64,000 nt of DNA from Naasia sp. SYSU D00948 (GCF_017916515.1 NZ_JAFMTA010000001.1:1663127-1727126); one strand, 5' to 3'. Shown: positions 28,835 to 39,036, counted from the stretch's first letter. Program-made: numbers and translations. The notes: generated from the letters alone by a model not told the origin.

Positions 28835-29580
28835 GCCCCGGCGGCTCGCCGCCGCCGGGGTACTCGGCCCCGGCGCTGGAGAAGGGGCTCGACGTCCTGG
28901 AGCTGCTCGCGGACGCCGCAGGCCCCCTCGCCCAGCGGGAGGTCGCCGCGGCGCTCGGGCGCAGCGTCGGCGAGCTGTTCCGGGTGCTCCTCACCCTCGA
29001 GCGCCGCGGCTTCGCCGTCCGGACGGAGGAGGGCGGGTACCTCCTGTCGCACCGGCTGTTCGAGCTGGCGCACCGCCACGCCCCGCGCCGGGGCCTGCTG
29101 GCGGCAGCGGCGCCGCCGATGCGGCGGCTGGCGGAGGCCGTCGGCCAGTCCTGCAACCTGGGCGTGCCCGAGGGGGACGTGGTCCGCGTCATCGCGCAGG
29201 CCGAGAGCCCCTCCCCGTTCGGCTTCTCGGTGCGGGTGGGTGCGGCCTTCCCCCTCGCCGGGACGCTGACCGGCGACGTGCTCCGCGCGTGGGCCGCGGA
29301 GGCGGAGCCGGCCGACCCGGAGCTCCGCGAACTACGTCGCAGGGGTCACGGAGAGCGGGCCGACAGTCTGCACGCCGGCGTCACCGACGTCGCCTACCCG
29401 GTGCTCGGCGCGGGCGGCGCCGCGGTCGCCGCGATCACCGTGCCCTACGTGTCCACGTCGTACAGCTCGGCCGGCATCCGGGCGGTCCGCTCCGCGGTCT
29501 CCGGCGCCGCGGCCGAGATCGGCGAGGCGCTGGGGCGCCGCACCGATCCTGAGCCGGAGCGGGCCCCGGGGCTAGATTGA
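28831..29580 (+). CDS. IclR-family transcriptional regulator
   Basis: 249-aa regulator. The N-terminal winged helix (about residues 13-75) begins PALEKGLDVLELLADA and continues QREVAAALGRSVGELFRVLL; the C-terminal IclR effector domain runs from about residue 85 to 235. Effector unknown, plausibly a purine nucleoside or breakdown product given its operon with an AdoHcyase-like gene and adenosine deaminase. The ATG overlaps the preceding stop, and the -10 box of add overlaps its own stop codon. Confidence 0.88.
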   Translation: MSPGGSPPPGYSAPALEKGLDVLELLADAAGPLAQREVAAALGRSVGELFRVLLTLERRGFAVRTEEGGYLLSHRLFELAHRHAPRRGLLAAAAPPMRRLAEAVGQSCNLGVPEGDVVRVIAQAESPSPFGFSVRVGAAFPLAGTLTGDVLRAWAAEAEPADPELRELRRRGHGERADSLHAGVTDVAYPVLGAGGAAVAAITVPYVSTSYSSAGIRAVRSAVSGAAAEIGEALGRRTDPEPERAPGLD

Positions 29581-29584
29581 GTGC

Positions 29585-30709
29585 ATGACCGACGGCCCCG
29601 AGTACCTGATGGAGAGCGGGGTGGACATCGCCTCGCTGCCCAAGGTGAGCCTGCACGACCACCTCGACGGGGGCCTCCGCCCCCAGACGATCGTCGAGCT
29701 CGCCGACGAGGTGGGGCTCGCCCTCCCCGAGACGGACGCCGACCTGCTGGGCGAGTGGTTCCGCGCCCAGTCGGACTCCGGATCGCTGCCCCGGTACCTG
29801 GAGACGTTCGCGATCACGACGGGCGTCATGCAGACCGCGCCCGCCCTGACACGCGTCGCGCGCGAGTTCGTGCAGGACCTCGGGGCGGACGGCGTGCTCT
29901 ACGGCGAGGTGCGCTGGGCGCCGGAGCAGCACCTCGAGCGCGACCTCACGCTCGACGAGGCGGTGGAGGCCGTGCAGGCCGGCATCGAGGCCGGCATCGA
30001 GGACGTGCGGCGCACGATCGGCCTCGACCTGCGGGTCGGGCAGCTCGTCACCGCGATGCGGCAGAACGATCGCGGCCTCGAGCTCGCCGAGCTGGCGCTG
30101 CGCCACCGCGCCCGTGGTGTGGTCGGGTTCGACCTGGCCGGGCCCGAGGCCGGCTTCCCGCCCAGCCGCTTCGCCGAGGCCTTCGACCTGCTCGCCGAGA
30201 ACTGGTTCCCCGTCACCGTGCACGCCGGGGAGGCCGCCGATCTCGACAGCATCACGAGCGCGCTCCTCGACGGCCGCGCGCTGCGGCTCGGACATGGCGT
30301 CCGGCTCGCGCTCGACATCGAGATCGAGGGCGAGGACGACAGCAGCACCTGGGTGAGCCTCGGCCACCTCGCGCACTGGGTCAAGGACCGCGAGATCCCG
30401 CTCGAGCTGTGCCCGACGTCGAACCTGCAGACGGGCGCGATCGAGGAGTGGGGCGACGAGCTCGCCGATCACCCGTTCGACCTCCTCTACCAGCTAGGGT
30501 TCCGGGTCACGGTGAACACCGACAACCGGCTCATGAGCGGCACGTCCCTGACCCGGGAACTCGCGCTGCTCGTGGAGACGTTCGGCTACGACCTCGCCGA
30601 CCTCGAGGTCCTCCAGCTCAACGCAGCCGCTGGAGCGTTCCTCTCGGTCGAGGACCGCGAGGAGCTCGCGGACCGGATCTCCGCGGGATTCGACGAGGCG
30701 GGCGCGTGA
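29585..30709 (+). CDS. add: Adenosine deaminase
   Basis: Converts (deoxy)adenosine to (deoxy)inosine. The zinc ligands HDH are in KVSLHDHLDGGLRP (about residues 21-34), the catalytic region is VTVHAGEAADL around 215, and NTDNRLMSGTSLTRE near 311 holds the last zinc Asp. 374 aa, actinobacterial-type. TAGATT (29573-29578) lies 6 nt before the ATG and covers the iclR stop. Inosine produced here is a substrate for the purine nucleoside phosphorylase encoded 3 kb away. Confidence 0.94.
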   Translation: MTDGPEYLMESGVDIASLPKVSLHDHLDGGLRPQTIVELADEVGLALPETDADLLGEWFRAQSDSGSLPRYLETFAITTGVMQTAPALTRVAREFVQDLGADGVLYGEVRWAPEQHLERDLTLDEAVEAVQAGIEAGIEDVRRTIGLDLRVGQLVTAMRQNDRGLELAELALRHRARGVVGFDLAGPEAGFPPSRFAEAFDLLAENWFPVTVHAGEAADLDSITSALLDGRALRLGHGVRLALDIEIEGEDDSSTWVSLGHLAHWVKDREIPLELCPTSNLQTGAIEEWGDELADHPFDLLYQLGFRVTVNTDNRLMSGTSLTRELALLVETFGYDLADLEVLQLNAAAGAFLSVEDREELADRISAGFDEAGA

Positions 30710-30722
30710 TGAGGGGGCGGCG

Positions 30723-30995
30723 ATGAAGATCGTGGCGATCTGCGGTGCCGGCATCGGCACGTCGGCGATCCTCAAGGTGAGCGCCGAGCGCGCCCTGCAG
30801 AAGCTCGGGCTCGAGGCGGACGTGACGGCGACGGATGTGGCGAGCCTCGCGCAGGACAGCGAGGAGGCGCAGATCATCCTCACGACCCGCGACCACGTGA
30901 AGGACATCGGCCGGACGTTCGCCGACGTGATCGTCGTGGAGAACATCCTCGACCAGGAGGAGCTCACGACGAAGCTGGAGCAGGCGCTGGGCTGA
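30723..30995 (+). CDS. Orphan PTS IIB component (ascorbate/lactose type)
   Basis: 90-aa phosphocarrier resembling SgaB/UlaB-type IIB. The N-terminal P-loop-like MKIVAICGAGIGTSAILK has the phospho-Cys at residue 7. No IIA or IIC gene is adjacent; it lies 13 bp after adenosine deaminase and converges on the phosphosugar mutase with a 2-bp gap. Either the membrane partner is elsewhere or the protein has become a regulator. Confidence 0.8.
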   Translation: MKIVAICGAGIGTSAILKVSAERALQKLGLEADVTATDVASLAQDSEEAQIILTTRDHVKDIGRTFADVIVVENILDQEELTTKLEQALG

Positions 30996-30997
30996 GC

Positions 30998-32656
30998 TCA
31001 GCCGACGAGGCTGCGTGCGCCCTCGGTGAGCCGCTCCAGGACGGCCGCCGCCCTGCTCCGGCGCTCGTCGGCGTCGCCGCTCGTCGCCGCGACGTCGAGG
31101 TAGAGCTTCAGCTTGGGCTCGGTGCCGCTCGGCCGGGCGATGAGGCGCGCCCCCTCGGCGAGCCGGAAGCGCAGCACGTCGCTCGGCGGGAGCTCGCCGC
31201 CTCGGCTCAGGTCGTCCACCTGCTCGACCGCCAGGTCGCCGATGGTGACCGGCGGCCGGGACCGGAGGCGGGACATCGCCTCCGCGATCTCCTCGAGTCT
31301 GCTGACCCGAAGCGAGATCTGCCGGGACGCGTACGCGCCGAAGGTCTCGTCGAACTCGCGCAGGTGCTCGTCCAGGGTGCGGCCGTCCGCCTTGAGGTCC
31401 AGCAGCTGTCCCAGGAAGGCGACAGCGGCGGAGATGCCGTCCTTGTCCCGCACCTTCTCCGGGTCGACGAGGAAGCCGAGGGCCTCCTCGAAGCCGTAGA
31501 TCAGCCCGGGCACCCGCGAGATCCACTTGAACCCGGTCAGCGTCTCCCGGTACCCGAGGCCGTAGCGCTCGGCCACGGCGCGGAGCCCCGGCGTCGACAC
31601 CAGTGAGCACGCGAGCGTGCCGGAGGCGCCCTCCCGGGCCGCGCGCTCGGCGATGCGCCAGCCGAGCAGCAGCCCGAGGTCGTTCCCGGAGAGGGTGCGC
31701 CAGCCCCCGGACGGGTCCCGCACCGCCGCCGCCATGCGGTCGGCGTCCGGGTCATTCGCGACGACGGCCTCGGCGCCGGTCTCCTCCGCCGCGGCGAGGG
31801 CGAGATCGAGCGCGCCCTCCTCCTCCGGGTTGGGGAAGGCGACCGTGGGGAAGGTGGGGTCGGGGTCGCGCTGGGCCTCCACGACGGAGGGGGCGGGGAT
31901 GCCGGCGTGCTCGAACACCCGCTCGGCGGTCGCCCAGCCGACGCCGTGCATCGGCGTGTAGACCCAGCGCAGGTCGGCGGACGGGGCGGGCAGGGCGGTC
32001 GCGACGACGTACGCGTCGACGACGCTCTCGTCGGCCGTCTGGTAGTCGCGCGAGCGCGGCAGCCGGTCGGCGGGTCCCTCGGCGACGACCCGGCCGATCA
32101 GCTCCAGCACCTCGCGATCCGCCGGGGGCACGATCTGCGATCCTTCGCTGTCCCCGCCGAGGTAGAGCTTGTACCCGTTGTCCTGGGCGGGGTTGTGCGA
32201 CGCGGTCACCATCACGCCCGCGGAGGCGCGCAGGTGCCGCACGGCGAAGGCGAGCACCGGGGTCGGCAGCATCCGGGGGAGCAGCACCGCGCGGACGTCC
32301 GCGCCGGACAGGATCTCCGCCACGTCGCGTGCGAAGACGGCCGAGTTCTTCCGCCCGTCGTACCCGATGACGACCGACGGACGCTGCTCCCGGGCGAGCA
32401 GGAACCGGGCCAGAGCCGCCGAGGTCTGCGCGACGACGACGCGGTTCATCCGGTTGGGGCCGGCCCCCAGGCGGCCGCGGAGGCCGGCGGTGCCGAACAC
32501 GAGGCGCATGCCGAACCGGTCCTGCAGCTCGGCCGCCGCGTGCCCGTCTCCCCGCCGCACGCCCTCGAGCAGCTCGGCGAGCTCCGCGCGGGTCTCCTCG
32601 TCCGGGTCCTGGGCAAGCCACTCCTCCGCGGCCGCGACGAGCTCCGCCTGGCTCAC
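30998..32656 (-). CDS. Phospho-sugar mutase (phosphopentomutase/phosphomannomutase family)
   Basis: Alpha-D-phosphohexomutase, 552 aa. FGTAGLRGRLGAG (about residue 55) opens domain 1, the phosphoserine loop is VMVTASHNPAQDNGYK (about 147), the metal loop NDPDADRMA (about 287), the sugar loop GFEEALGF, and the phosphate-binding ARPSGTEPKLK is at the C-terminus. The GTG overlaps the PNP stop. With purine nucleoside phosphorylase it would turn ribose-1-phosphate into ribose-5-phosphate (PGM2-like role, inference); glucose or mannose phosphates are alternatives. Confidence 0.88.
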   Translation of the reverse strand: MSQAELVAAAEEWLAQDPDEETRAELAELLEGVRRGDGHAAAELQDRFGMRLVFGTAGLRGRLGAGPNRMNRVVVAQTSAALARFLLAREQRPSVVIGYDGRKNSAVFARDVAEILSGADVRAVLLPRMLPTPVLAFAVRHLRASAGVMVTASHNPAQDNGYKLYLGGDSEGSQIVPPADREVLELIGRVVAEGPADRLPRSRDYQTADESVVDAYVVATALPAPSADLRWVYTPMHGVGWATAERVFEHAGIPAPSVVEAQRDPDPTFPTVAFPNPEEEGALDLALAAAEETGAEAVVANDPDADRMAAAVRDPSGGWRTLSGNDLGLLLGWRIAERAAREGASGTLACSLVSTPGLRAVAERYGLGYRETLTGFKWISRVPGLIYGFEEALGFLVDPEKVRDKDGISAAVAFLGQLLDLKADGRTLDEHLREFDETFGAYASRQISLRVSRLEEIAEAMSRLRSRPPVTIGDLAVEQVDDLSRGGELPPSDVLRFRLAEGARLIARPSGTEPKLKLYLDVAATSGDADERRSRAAAVLERLTEGARSLVG

Positions 32657-33486
32657 AGCCGGCCCACGATCTCGGACAGCAGGCCTGCCAGCCTCTCCTC
32701 CGCCGCCCGGCCCGCCGCGAGGACCTCCTCGTGGCTGAGGGGCTCCGGGGAGATCCCGGCGGCGAGGTTGGTGATCAGCGACATCCCGAGCACCTCCATC
32801 CCGGCGTGACGGGCCGCGATGGCCTCGAGCGCCGTCGACATGCCGACGATGTGGCCGCCGAGGGTCTCCGCCATGCGGACCTCCGCGGGCGTCTCGTAGT
32901 GGGGTCCGCGGAACTGGACGTAGACGCCCTCGTCGAGGCCCGGATCCACCTCGCGGGCGACCGCCCGGAGCCGCGTCGAGTAGAGATCGGTGAGATCGAC
33001 GAAGGTGGCGCCCTCGAGGGGCGAGGCGGCGGTGAGGTTGATGTGGTCGCTGATGAGGACGGGGGTGCCGGCCGTCCACGAGCGCTTGATCCCTCCGGCG
33101 CCGTTCGTCAGCACCATGATCGAGGCGCCCGCCGCGGCGGCCGTCCGGACGCTGTGGACCACCCGCCGAACGCCGCGGCCCTCGTAGAAGTGGGTGCGCG
33201 CTCCGATGACGAGGGCGTGCCGGCCGTCGGGAAGGCGGAAGGAGCGCAGCGTGCCGCTGTGCCCGACGACACCGGATGCGGTGAAGCCCTCGATGGCCTC
33301 CGCCGGGACCGAGGCGACCTCCTCGCCGAGGAGGTCGGCCGCCTTGCCCCAGCCGCTGCCCAGGGTCAGGGCCACGTCGTGCCGGGGCACGCCCGTGGCC
33401 TCGGCGAGCTGCCGGGCCGCGCGCGCGGCGACGTCGAAGGGATCGGCGCCCGGGTCGTCGAGCGGGGAGGTCGCGGATGCTGCCAT
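32653..33486 (-). CDS. punA: Purine nucleoside phosphorylase
   Basis: Trimeric-type PNP cleaving inosine/guanosine with phosphate. TLGSGWG (about residue 41) is the phosphate loop; RTHFYEG (about 95), VLTNGAGGI (about 125) and QFRGPHYETPAEVRM (about 190) shape the active site; the base-binding Asn is in LITNLAAGI. 277 aa. TAGGCT on the minus strand (33494-33499) lies 7 nt before the ATG. Its stop overlaps the mutase GTG, an operon that links phosphorolysis to sugar-phosphate isomerisation. Confidence 0.94.
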   Translation of the reverse strand: MAASATSPLDDPGADPFDVAARAARQLAEATGVPRHDVALTLGSGWGKAADLLGEEVASVPAEAIEGFTASGVVGHSGTLRSFRLPDGRHALVIGARTHFYEGRGVRRVVHSVRTAAAAGASIMVLTNGAGGIKRSWTAGTPVLISDHINLTAASPLEGATFVDLTDLYSTRLRAVAREVDPGLDEGVYVQFRGPHYETPAEVRMAETLGGHIVGMSTALEAIAARHAGMEVLGMSLITNLAAGISPEPLSHEEVLAAGRAAEERLAGLLSEIVGRL

Positions 33487-33632
33487 GCGCCTCAGCCTAG
33501 AACGGCAGGCGCGGGCCGCCGCGGCCCTTCCACCGGCTGTCTCAGAGCCCTCCTGCCGGAGCCCGTCGAGCGCCAGGAGAGGCTCGGCCCGTGCATCGGA
33601 TCCGCTCAGCCCGCATACGGAAGAATGGCGGG

Positions 33633-35063
33633 ATGGTCTATGAGTTCGAGCGCAAGCACCGGATCGGCGTGCTGGGCGGCGGTCCCGGCGGGTACGAGGC
33701 GGCGATCGCGGGCGCCCAGCTCGGCGCCGAGGTGACGCTGATCGAGCGGGCGGGAGTGGGCGGCTCCGCGGTCCTCACCGACGTGGTGCCCTCGAAGACG
33801 CTCATCGCCACGGCCGAGGCCACGACGTCGATCGACGAGTCGACCGACCTCGGCGTGCAGTTCTTCGCCCGCGGCGAGACCGGGCGCCCCAGCCGCCCGG
33901 AGATCGCGATCAACCTGAGCGCGATCAACAAGCGCCTCACCGGTCTCGCCCGCCAGCAGTCCGAGGACATGCGCGGCAACCTGAAGCGCGCCGGCGTTCG
34001 CGTGATCAGCGGCGAGGGCCGGCTCGAGGGGCCGAACAAGCTCGTCGCGTCGACGGGGCGGGGCGGCCGCGACTTCGACGAGGTCGAGGTGGACACCATC
34101 GTCGTGTCCGTGGGTGCCAGCCCCCGCGTCCTGCCCTCGGCCGTGCCCGACGGCGAGCGGATCCTCACCTGGAAGGAGCTGTACAACCTCGAGGAGGTGC
34201 CCGAGCACCTCATCGTCGTCGGCTCCGGGGTGACGGGCGCCGAGTTCGCCTCCGCGTACAACGCCCTCGGGGCGAAGGTCACGCTCATCTCCAGTCGCGA
34301 CCAGGTGCTCCCCGGTGAGGATGCGGACGCCGCCGGCGTGATCGAGGACGTCTTCACCCGCAACGGCATGACCGTCCTGTCCCGCAGCCGCGCCCAGAGC
34401 GTCGAGCGCACGGCGGACGGCGTCGTCGCGACGCTCGCGGACGGCCGGACCGTCGAGGGCAGTCACTGCCTCGTCGCCGTCGGTGCCATCCCGAACACCG
34501 CGGGCATCGGCCTGGAGGAGGCGGGCGTCCAGCTGACCGACTCCGGTCACATCCGGGTCAACCGCGTCGCGCGGACCAGCATGCCGTCCATCTACGCCGC
34601 CGGGGACTGCAGCACGTCGCTGCCGCTCGCCTCGGTCGCCTCGATGCAGGGCCGCACCGCCGTGTTCCACGCGATGGGGGACGCCGTGACGCCAGTCGAG
34701 CTGCGCAACGTGGCGAGCAACATCTTCACCCAGCCCGAGATCGCGACGGTCGGGTGGTCGCAGAAGCAGATCGAGGAGGGCATCGCGCAGGGCGAGATCT
34801 ACAAGCTGCCGCTCTCCAGCAACCCGCGGGCCAAGATGCAGGGCGTGAAGGACGGATTCGTGAAGCTGTTCGCGCGGACCGGATCCGGGACGGTGATCGG
34901 CGGGGTCATCGTCGCACCGCGCGCGTCGGAGCTGGTCCTGCCGATCGCGCTCGCCGTGGAGCACCGCCTGACCGTCGATCAGCTGGCCCGCGCGTTCAGC
35001 GTCTACCCGTCGCTCTCGGGCGCGATCACCGACGCGGCCCGGGCGATGCACATCGTCCAGTAG
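33633..35063 (+). CDS. lpdA: NAD(P)H-quinone dehydrogenase, LpdA type
   Basis: 476-aa flavoprotein of the disulfide-reductase fold. FAD site GVLGGGPGGYEAAIAG at about residues 11-26; NAD(P) site IVVGSGVTGAEFASAYNALG near 200; second FAD contact IYAAGDCST near 325. The redox CxxxxC of true lipoamide dehydrogenase is replaced by GVGGSAVLTDVVPSK, as in mycobacterial LpdA quinone reductase. Probably reduces quinones at the membrane. An AAGAAT box ends 6 nt before ATG 33633, which is preferred over the longer frame. Confidence 0.88.
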   Translation: MVYEFERKHRIGVLGGGPGGYEAAIAGAQLGAEVTLIERAGVGGSAVLTDVVPSKTLIATAEATTSIDESTDLGVQFFARGETGRPSRPEIAINLSAINKRLTGLARQQSEDMRGNLKRAGVRVISGEGRLEGPNKLVASTGRGGRDFDEVEVDTIVVSVGASPRVLPSAVPDGERILTWKELYNLEEVPEHLIVVGSGVTGAEFASAYNALGAKVTLISSRDQVLPGEDADAAGVIEDVFTRNGMTVLSRSRAQSVERTADGVVATLADGRTVEGSHCLVAVGAIPNTAGIGLEEAGVQLTDSGHIRVNRVARTSMPSIYAAGDCSTSLPLASVASMQGRTAVFHAMGDAVTPVELRNVASNIFTQPEIATVGWSQKQIEEGIAQGEIYKLPLSSNPRAKMQGVKDGFVKLFARTGSGTVIGGVIVAPRASELVLPIALAVEHRLTVDQLARAFSVYPSLSGAITDAARAMHIVQ

Positions 35064-35223
35064 CGGAGCCGCCGGGACCTGGCCTGCGGGTCGTCGGGCA
35101 GCGGAAGTCTGACCCTCCGGGTGAGAGTGGTGCGCCGATAGTTCGCCGCTGTCTAGCATCGGCAGTGCCGGGGAACCCGATCCCCCGGCTCGTCATCGTC
35201 GACGTTCGAAGGAGCATCAACCC

Positions 35224-35718
35224 GTGAGAATCAGAACCCGCCTCGCCGCAGCAGTCCTCGTCGCGTCCGCCGGCGTGCTCGCCGCAGGGGCCCCGGCCCT
35301 CGCCGCGCCGCAGAAGACCACGACCGCCGAGCTGGTCGGCGTGGTCAAGCAGACCGGCCCGACGACTGCGGAGGTCACGGCGCGGTACACGTGTACCTGG
35401 CCGAGCACGGCCGAGACCCCCGTCCACCTCTGGGCCTCGGTGAAGCAGAGCGCCGACCGCACCGCCGACCCGGACCTCACCCAGCCCGAGTCCGGCTTCG
35501 AGCAGGTGGCCGCCGCGTGGAGCCAGACCCACGCCGGCGAGATCGTCTGCGACGGCCGGACCCACGTGATCACCGTGACGGTCGACCAGACCGAGGTCAT
35601 CCCGGGAGTCGGGCCGATCGGCTACGGCACCCTCGGCAAGGGCGAGGCCTACGTGCAGTTCTGCATCACCTTCGGTGAGGACATCGTCTGGGACATGGAG
35701 TTCCTCCACGTCCGGTAG
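35224..35718 (+). CDS. Secreted protein of unknown function
   Basis: 164-aa protein with a clear Sec signal peptide (RIRTRLAAAVLVASAGVLAA, cleavage after APALA at about residue 28). The mature part is beta-rich, with cysteines in YTCTWP, EIVCDGR and VQFCITF that could form disulfides. No domain family is recognised. GTG is the start: AAGGAG lies about 10 nt upstream. A TAGCAT box at 35154-35159 is the likely -10. A strong hairpin follows. Confidence 0.7.
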   Translation: MRIRTRLAAAVLVASAGVLAAGAPALAAPQKTTTAELVGVVKQTGPTTAEVTARYTCTWPSTAETPVHLWASVKQSADRTADPDLTQPESGFEQVAAAWSQTHAGEIVCDGRTHVITVTVDQTEVIPGVGPIGYGTLGKGEAYVQFCITFGEDIVWDMEFLHVR

Positions 35719-35733
35719 TCCTGCAGGTCCGGC

Positions 35734-35767
35734 GAAGCCCCGCTCCGGCTCCGCCGGGCGGGGCTTC
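35734..35767. terminator. Bidirectional terminator hairpin
   Basis: GAAGCCCCGC (35734-35743) pairs perfectly with GCGGGGCTTC (35758-35767), 14-nt loop, between two convergent genes. Confidence 0.65.
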
Positions 35768-35800
35768 CGCTGTCCTGGGCCCTCCTGGAACGGACCCGGC

Positions 35801-37588
35801 TCAGTCGGCGATCTCGACGAGGACCGTGCCCGAGGAGACCGTCTCGCCGACGGAGGCGCCCAGCCGGGCGATCGTGCCGTCGCGGTGCGCCGTGAGCGGC
35901 TGCTCCATCTTCATCGCCTCGAGGACCACGACCAGGTCGCCCTTGACGACCCGGTCTCCCGCGCCGACCGCGAGCTTCACGACCGTGGCCTGCATCGGCG
36001 CCTTGATGGCGTCCCCCGTCGTGGTGACCACGCCGCCCGACGCGCGACCGCGTCGCTTCGGGGCGGCGGGGCGCGGGGCCGGCGCAGCGGAGCCCGCCAG
36101 GAGCCGTCCCGGGAGGCTCACCTCGATGCGCTTGCCGCCCACCTCGACGACCACGTTCTGCCGCGGCGGCTCCACCGGAGAGTCGGCCGGGTCGGAGAGC
36201 GAGCCCGTCCACGGCTCCAGGTCGTTCGCGAACTCGGTCTCGATCCAGCGGGTGTAGACGGAGAAGGGCTGACCGTTCGTCGGCGCGAAGGCCTCGTCCC
36301 GCACGATCGCGCGGTGGAACGGGAGCACGGTCGGCAAGCCGGCGACCTCGAACTCGTCGAGCGCGCGCCGGGCGCGCTCGAGCGCGTCCTTCCGGTCGGA
36401 GCCCGTGACGATCAGCTTCGCGAGCAGCGAGTCGAAGGCGCCGGACACGACGTCCCCGGCCTGCACGCCCGAGTCCACCCGGACACCGGGACCGCCGGCC
36501 GCCTTGAAGACCTCGACCGGGCCGGGGGAGGGGAAGAAGCCGCGCCCCGGGTCCTCGCCGTTGATGCGGAACTCGATGGAGTGTCCGCGCGGGGCGGGGT
36601 CGTGGTAGTCGAGGGTGCCGCCCTCGGCGATGCGGAACTGCTCGCGCACGAGGTCGATCCCGGTGACCTCCTCGGTCACCGGGTGCTCGACCTGGAGCCG
36701 CGTGTTGACCTCGAGGAAGGAGACGGTGCCGTCGCGGCCGATGAGGAACTCGCAGGTGCCGGCCCCGACGTAGCCCACCTCGCGGAGGATGGCCTTCGAC
36801 GCGGAGTACAGCTGCGCGACCTGCTCGTCGGTCAGGAACGGCGCGGGCGCCTCCTCGACGAGCTTCTGATGGCGGCGCTGCAGGGAGCAGTCGCGGGTGG
36901 AGACCACGACGACGTTGCCCTCGGCGTCCGCGAGGCACTGGGTCTCGACGTGCCGTGGCTGGTCGAGGTACTTCTCGACGAAGCACTCCCCGCGGCCGAA
37001 GGCGGCCACGGCCTCCCGGGTCGCCGAATCGAACAGCTCGCCGATCTCGCCGCGCTCGCGGGCGACCTTGAGCCCGCGTCCGCCGCCGCCGTAGGCCGCC
37101 TTGATCGCGACGGGCAGCCCGTGCTGGTCGACGAAGTCGAGGACCTCGGACGCGTCCTTCACCGGCTCCAGCGTGCCGGGGGCGAGCGGCGCGCCGACGC
37201 GCTCCGCCACGTGGCGGGCGGTGACCTTGTCGCCGAGCTGCTCGATCGCATGCGGGGGAGGGCCGATCCAGACGAGGCCGGCGTCCTCGACGGCGCGGGC
37301 GAAGTCGGCGTTCTCGGCGAGGAAGCCGTAGCCGGGGTGGATCGCGTCCGCGCCCGACCGCCGCGCGATCGAGAGGATCTTGTCGATGACGAGATACGTC
37401 TCCGCGCTCGTGCTGCCGCCCAGCGCCCACGCCTCGTCGGCGAGCTTGACGTGCAGGGCGTCACGGTCCTGGTCGGCGTAGATCGCGACGGACCCCTTGC
37501 CGGCGTCCCGGGCGGCTCGGATCACGCGGACGGCGATCTCGCCCCGGTTGGCGACGAGGACCTTGGTGATCGTTCGGGCGCGAGACAT
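35801..37588 (-). CDS. accA3: Acyl-CoA carboxylase alpha chain (biotin carboxylase + BCCP)
   Basis: Carboxylates its biotin and passes it to the beta subunit for malonyl-/methylmalonyl-CoA synthesis. Residues 1-450 are biotin carboxylase: [20 protein letters not shown], the ATP-grasp loop [10 protein letters not shown] (about 170), [15 protein letters not shown] (about 290). The C-terminal biotinyl domain has [11 protein letters not shown] with the biotin-Lys. 595 aa. TAGGCT on the minus strand (37596-37601) lies 7 nt before the ATG. Beta and epsilon subunits are at 49.2-51.1 kb, biotin ligase at 52 kb. Confidence 0.93.
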   Translation of the reverse strand: MSRARTITKVLVANRGEIAVRVIRAARDAGKGSVAIYADQDRDALHVKLADEAWALGGSTSAETYLVIDKILSIARRSGADAIHPGYGFLAENADFARAVEDAGLVWIGPPPHAIEQLGDKVTARHVAERVGAPLAPGTLEPVKDASEVLDFVDQHGLPVAIKAAYGGGGRGLKVARERGEIGELFDSATREAVAAFGRGECFVEKYLDQPRHVETQCLADAEGNVVVVSTRDCSLQRRHQKLVEEAPAPFLTDEQVAQLYSASKAILREVGYVGAGTCEFLIGRDGTVSFLEVNTRLQVEHPVTEEVTGIDLVREQFRIAEGGTLDYHDPAPRGHSIEFRINGEDPGRGFFPSPGPVEVFKAAGGPGVRVDSGVQAGDVVSGAFDSLLAKLIVTGSDRKDALERARRALDEFEVAGLPTVLPFHRAIVRDEAFAPTNGQPFSVYTRWIETEFANDLEPWTGSLSDPADSPVEPPRQNVVVEVGGKRIEVSLPGRLLAGSAAPAPRPAAPKRRGRASGGVVTTTGDAIKAPMQATVVKLAVGAGDRVVKGDLVVVLEAMKMEQPLTAHRDGTIARLGASVGETVSSGTVLVEIAD

Positions 37589-37644
37589 GCAGTTCAGCCT
37601 ACGGACCCTCGAGGTCCCTCCTTTGGTAGTCGCCCACCAGAAAG

Positions 37645-37659
37645 CGCGCGTTTCGCGCG
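37645..37659 (-). terminator. Short terminator-like hairpin
   Basis: CGCGCG-AAA-CGCGCG on the minus strand followed by CTTTCTGG, about 50 nt after the glycosyltransferase stop. Confidence 0.4.
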
Positions 37660-37710
37660 GAGGGTCTCTACAAGCGACGCTCGGCGGGAGCCGGGCCTCG
37701 CCGAGCCGCC

Positions 37711-39036
37711 TCAGCCGACGCGGGCCGGCGTCCCCTGCGCGGCGCGGCGGGCGGCCACCTGGTCCAGCACGATGCGCTCGAGGGCGGCCGCGCCGCCGGA
37801 GCGGCCGATTGCGGCGCCGACGCGCGCACTCGCGGCGGCGTAGGAGTCGTCCGACAGCACCGCCCGGACCGCGCGGGCCACGCGCCGGGCGCTCGGCCGC
37901 GCCGTCCGCAGGTCCAGGCCGACCCCGGACCACCGGACCCGCGCCGCGACCTCCGGCTTGTCCTCCGTCACGCCGGCCACGATGACCGGGATGCCGCGCT
38001 CGAGAGCCAGGTGCACGCCGCCGTATCCGCCGTTGGTCACGAAGACGTCGACGAGCGGGAGGAGGCGGTCGTAGGGCAGGAACTCGGCGGCACGCACGTT
38101 CGCCGGCAGCGGTCCGAGGTCCTCGACGGGGCGTCCGCCGGTGGTCACGACGACGAGTGTGCCCTCGTCCCCGGCCAGCCCGTCGATGGTGGGCCGGATC
38201 AGCTCGGTGAAGTCGGTGTTGGCGATCGTGCCCTGCGTGACGTGGACCACCCGCTTCGCCCCGGCGAGCTCCGGCCACCAGGCCGGGAGGGGGCCGTCCG
38301 TGGCCTGCCGACGGGTGACAGGTCCGACGAAGGACACGTTGCCGGGAAGGTCGGACCGCTCGTACTCGAACTCCGCGACCGTCGTCTGCACGATCGCGTC
38401 CATGAGCCGGACCCCGTCCATCACCTGGGCCGGCATCGGCCGGCCGATGAGCCGGGTGAACAGGGCGCGCGCCTCCCGCTCGATGCCGGCGAACACGATC
38501 CTCTCGGCCGCCAGGGAGAGCATCCGGTTGCGCAGCCGGCCCACCGGGCCGGGCAGCGGGGTCATGCCGAGGCCGAACGGAGCGGTGTCGACGCTCGGCA
38601 TGGCGAGCGGGATCACGCCGACGCTGATGAGCGCCGGTCCCGGGCCGTCGCCGCGGAGCAGCGCGAGCGCGGGCATCGCGGTGAACATCGTCTCTGCGAG
38701 GACCGCGTCCGTGTGCTGCGCGGCGAGCGCGTCCTGGACGGCCCGCAGCTGCGCGGCGACGGGACGCAGGAAGATCGAGCGCACCTCGGAGAGGATCCGG
38801 TCGATGCCGTGCCGGCCGACGCGGTCCGGGAAGGCGGCGTCGAGGTCGCGGTCGTCGAAGTCGGCCTCGGCAGGCAGCGGCAGGAACCGCGCGCCCGTCT
38901 TCTCGACCGCCTGCTGCCAGCGGGCGCCGGTGAGGAACCGGACGTCGTGGCCGGACTCGACGAGGTGCCGGGCGATGTTCAGCATGGGCGTGATGTGGCC
39001 GTGGATGGGGGTGCTGGCGAGGAGGAGCGAGGTCAT
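37711..39036 (-). CDS. UDP-glycosyltransferase-like (GT1, MGT family)
   Basis: 441-aa GT-B glycosyltransferase. The N-terminal [18 protein letters not shown] is the acceptor-domain start with the catalytic His in HGH. The C-terminal donor domain has [10 protein letters not shown] and the signature [25 protein letters not shown]. Enzymes of this type glycosylate lipophilic small molecules such as macrolides, flavonoids or lipids. No biosynthetic cluster adjoins, so detoxification or a membrane glycolipid role is possible. Divergent from the kinase operon. Confidence 0.85.
   Translation of the reverse strand: MTSLLLASTPIHGHITPMLNIARHLVESGHDVRFLTGARWQQAVEKTGARFLPLPAEADFDDRDLDAAFPDRVGRHGIDRILSEVRSIFLRPVAAQLRAVQDALAAQHTDAVLAETMFTAMPALALLRGDGPGPALISVGVIPLAMPSVDTAPFGLGMTPLPGPVGRLRNRMLSLAAERIVFAGIEREARALFTRLIGRPMPAQVMDGVRLMDAIVQTTVAEFEYERSDLPGNVSFVGPVTRRQATDGPLPAWWPELAGAKRVVHVTQGTIANTDFTELIRPTIDGLAGDEGTLVVVTTGGRPVEDLGPLPANVRAAEFLPYDRLLPLVDVFVTNGGYGGVHLALERGIPVIVAGVTEDKPEVAARVRWSGVGLDLRTARPSARRVARAVRAVLSDDSYAAASARVGAAIGRSGGAAALERIVLDQVAARRAAQGTPARVG

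Noticed and set aside
33633-35063. Call as dihydrolipoamide dehydrogenase
   Set aside because: The redox-active CxxxxC pair is absent, so the LpdA-type quinone reductase is the better assignment.
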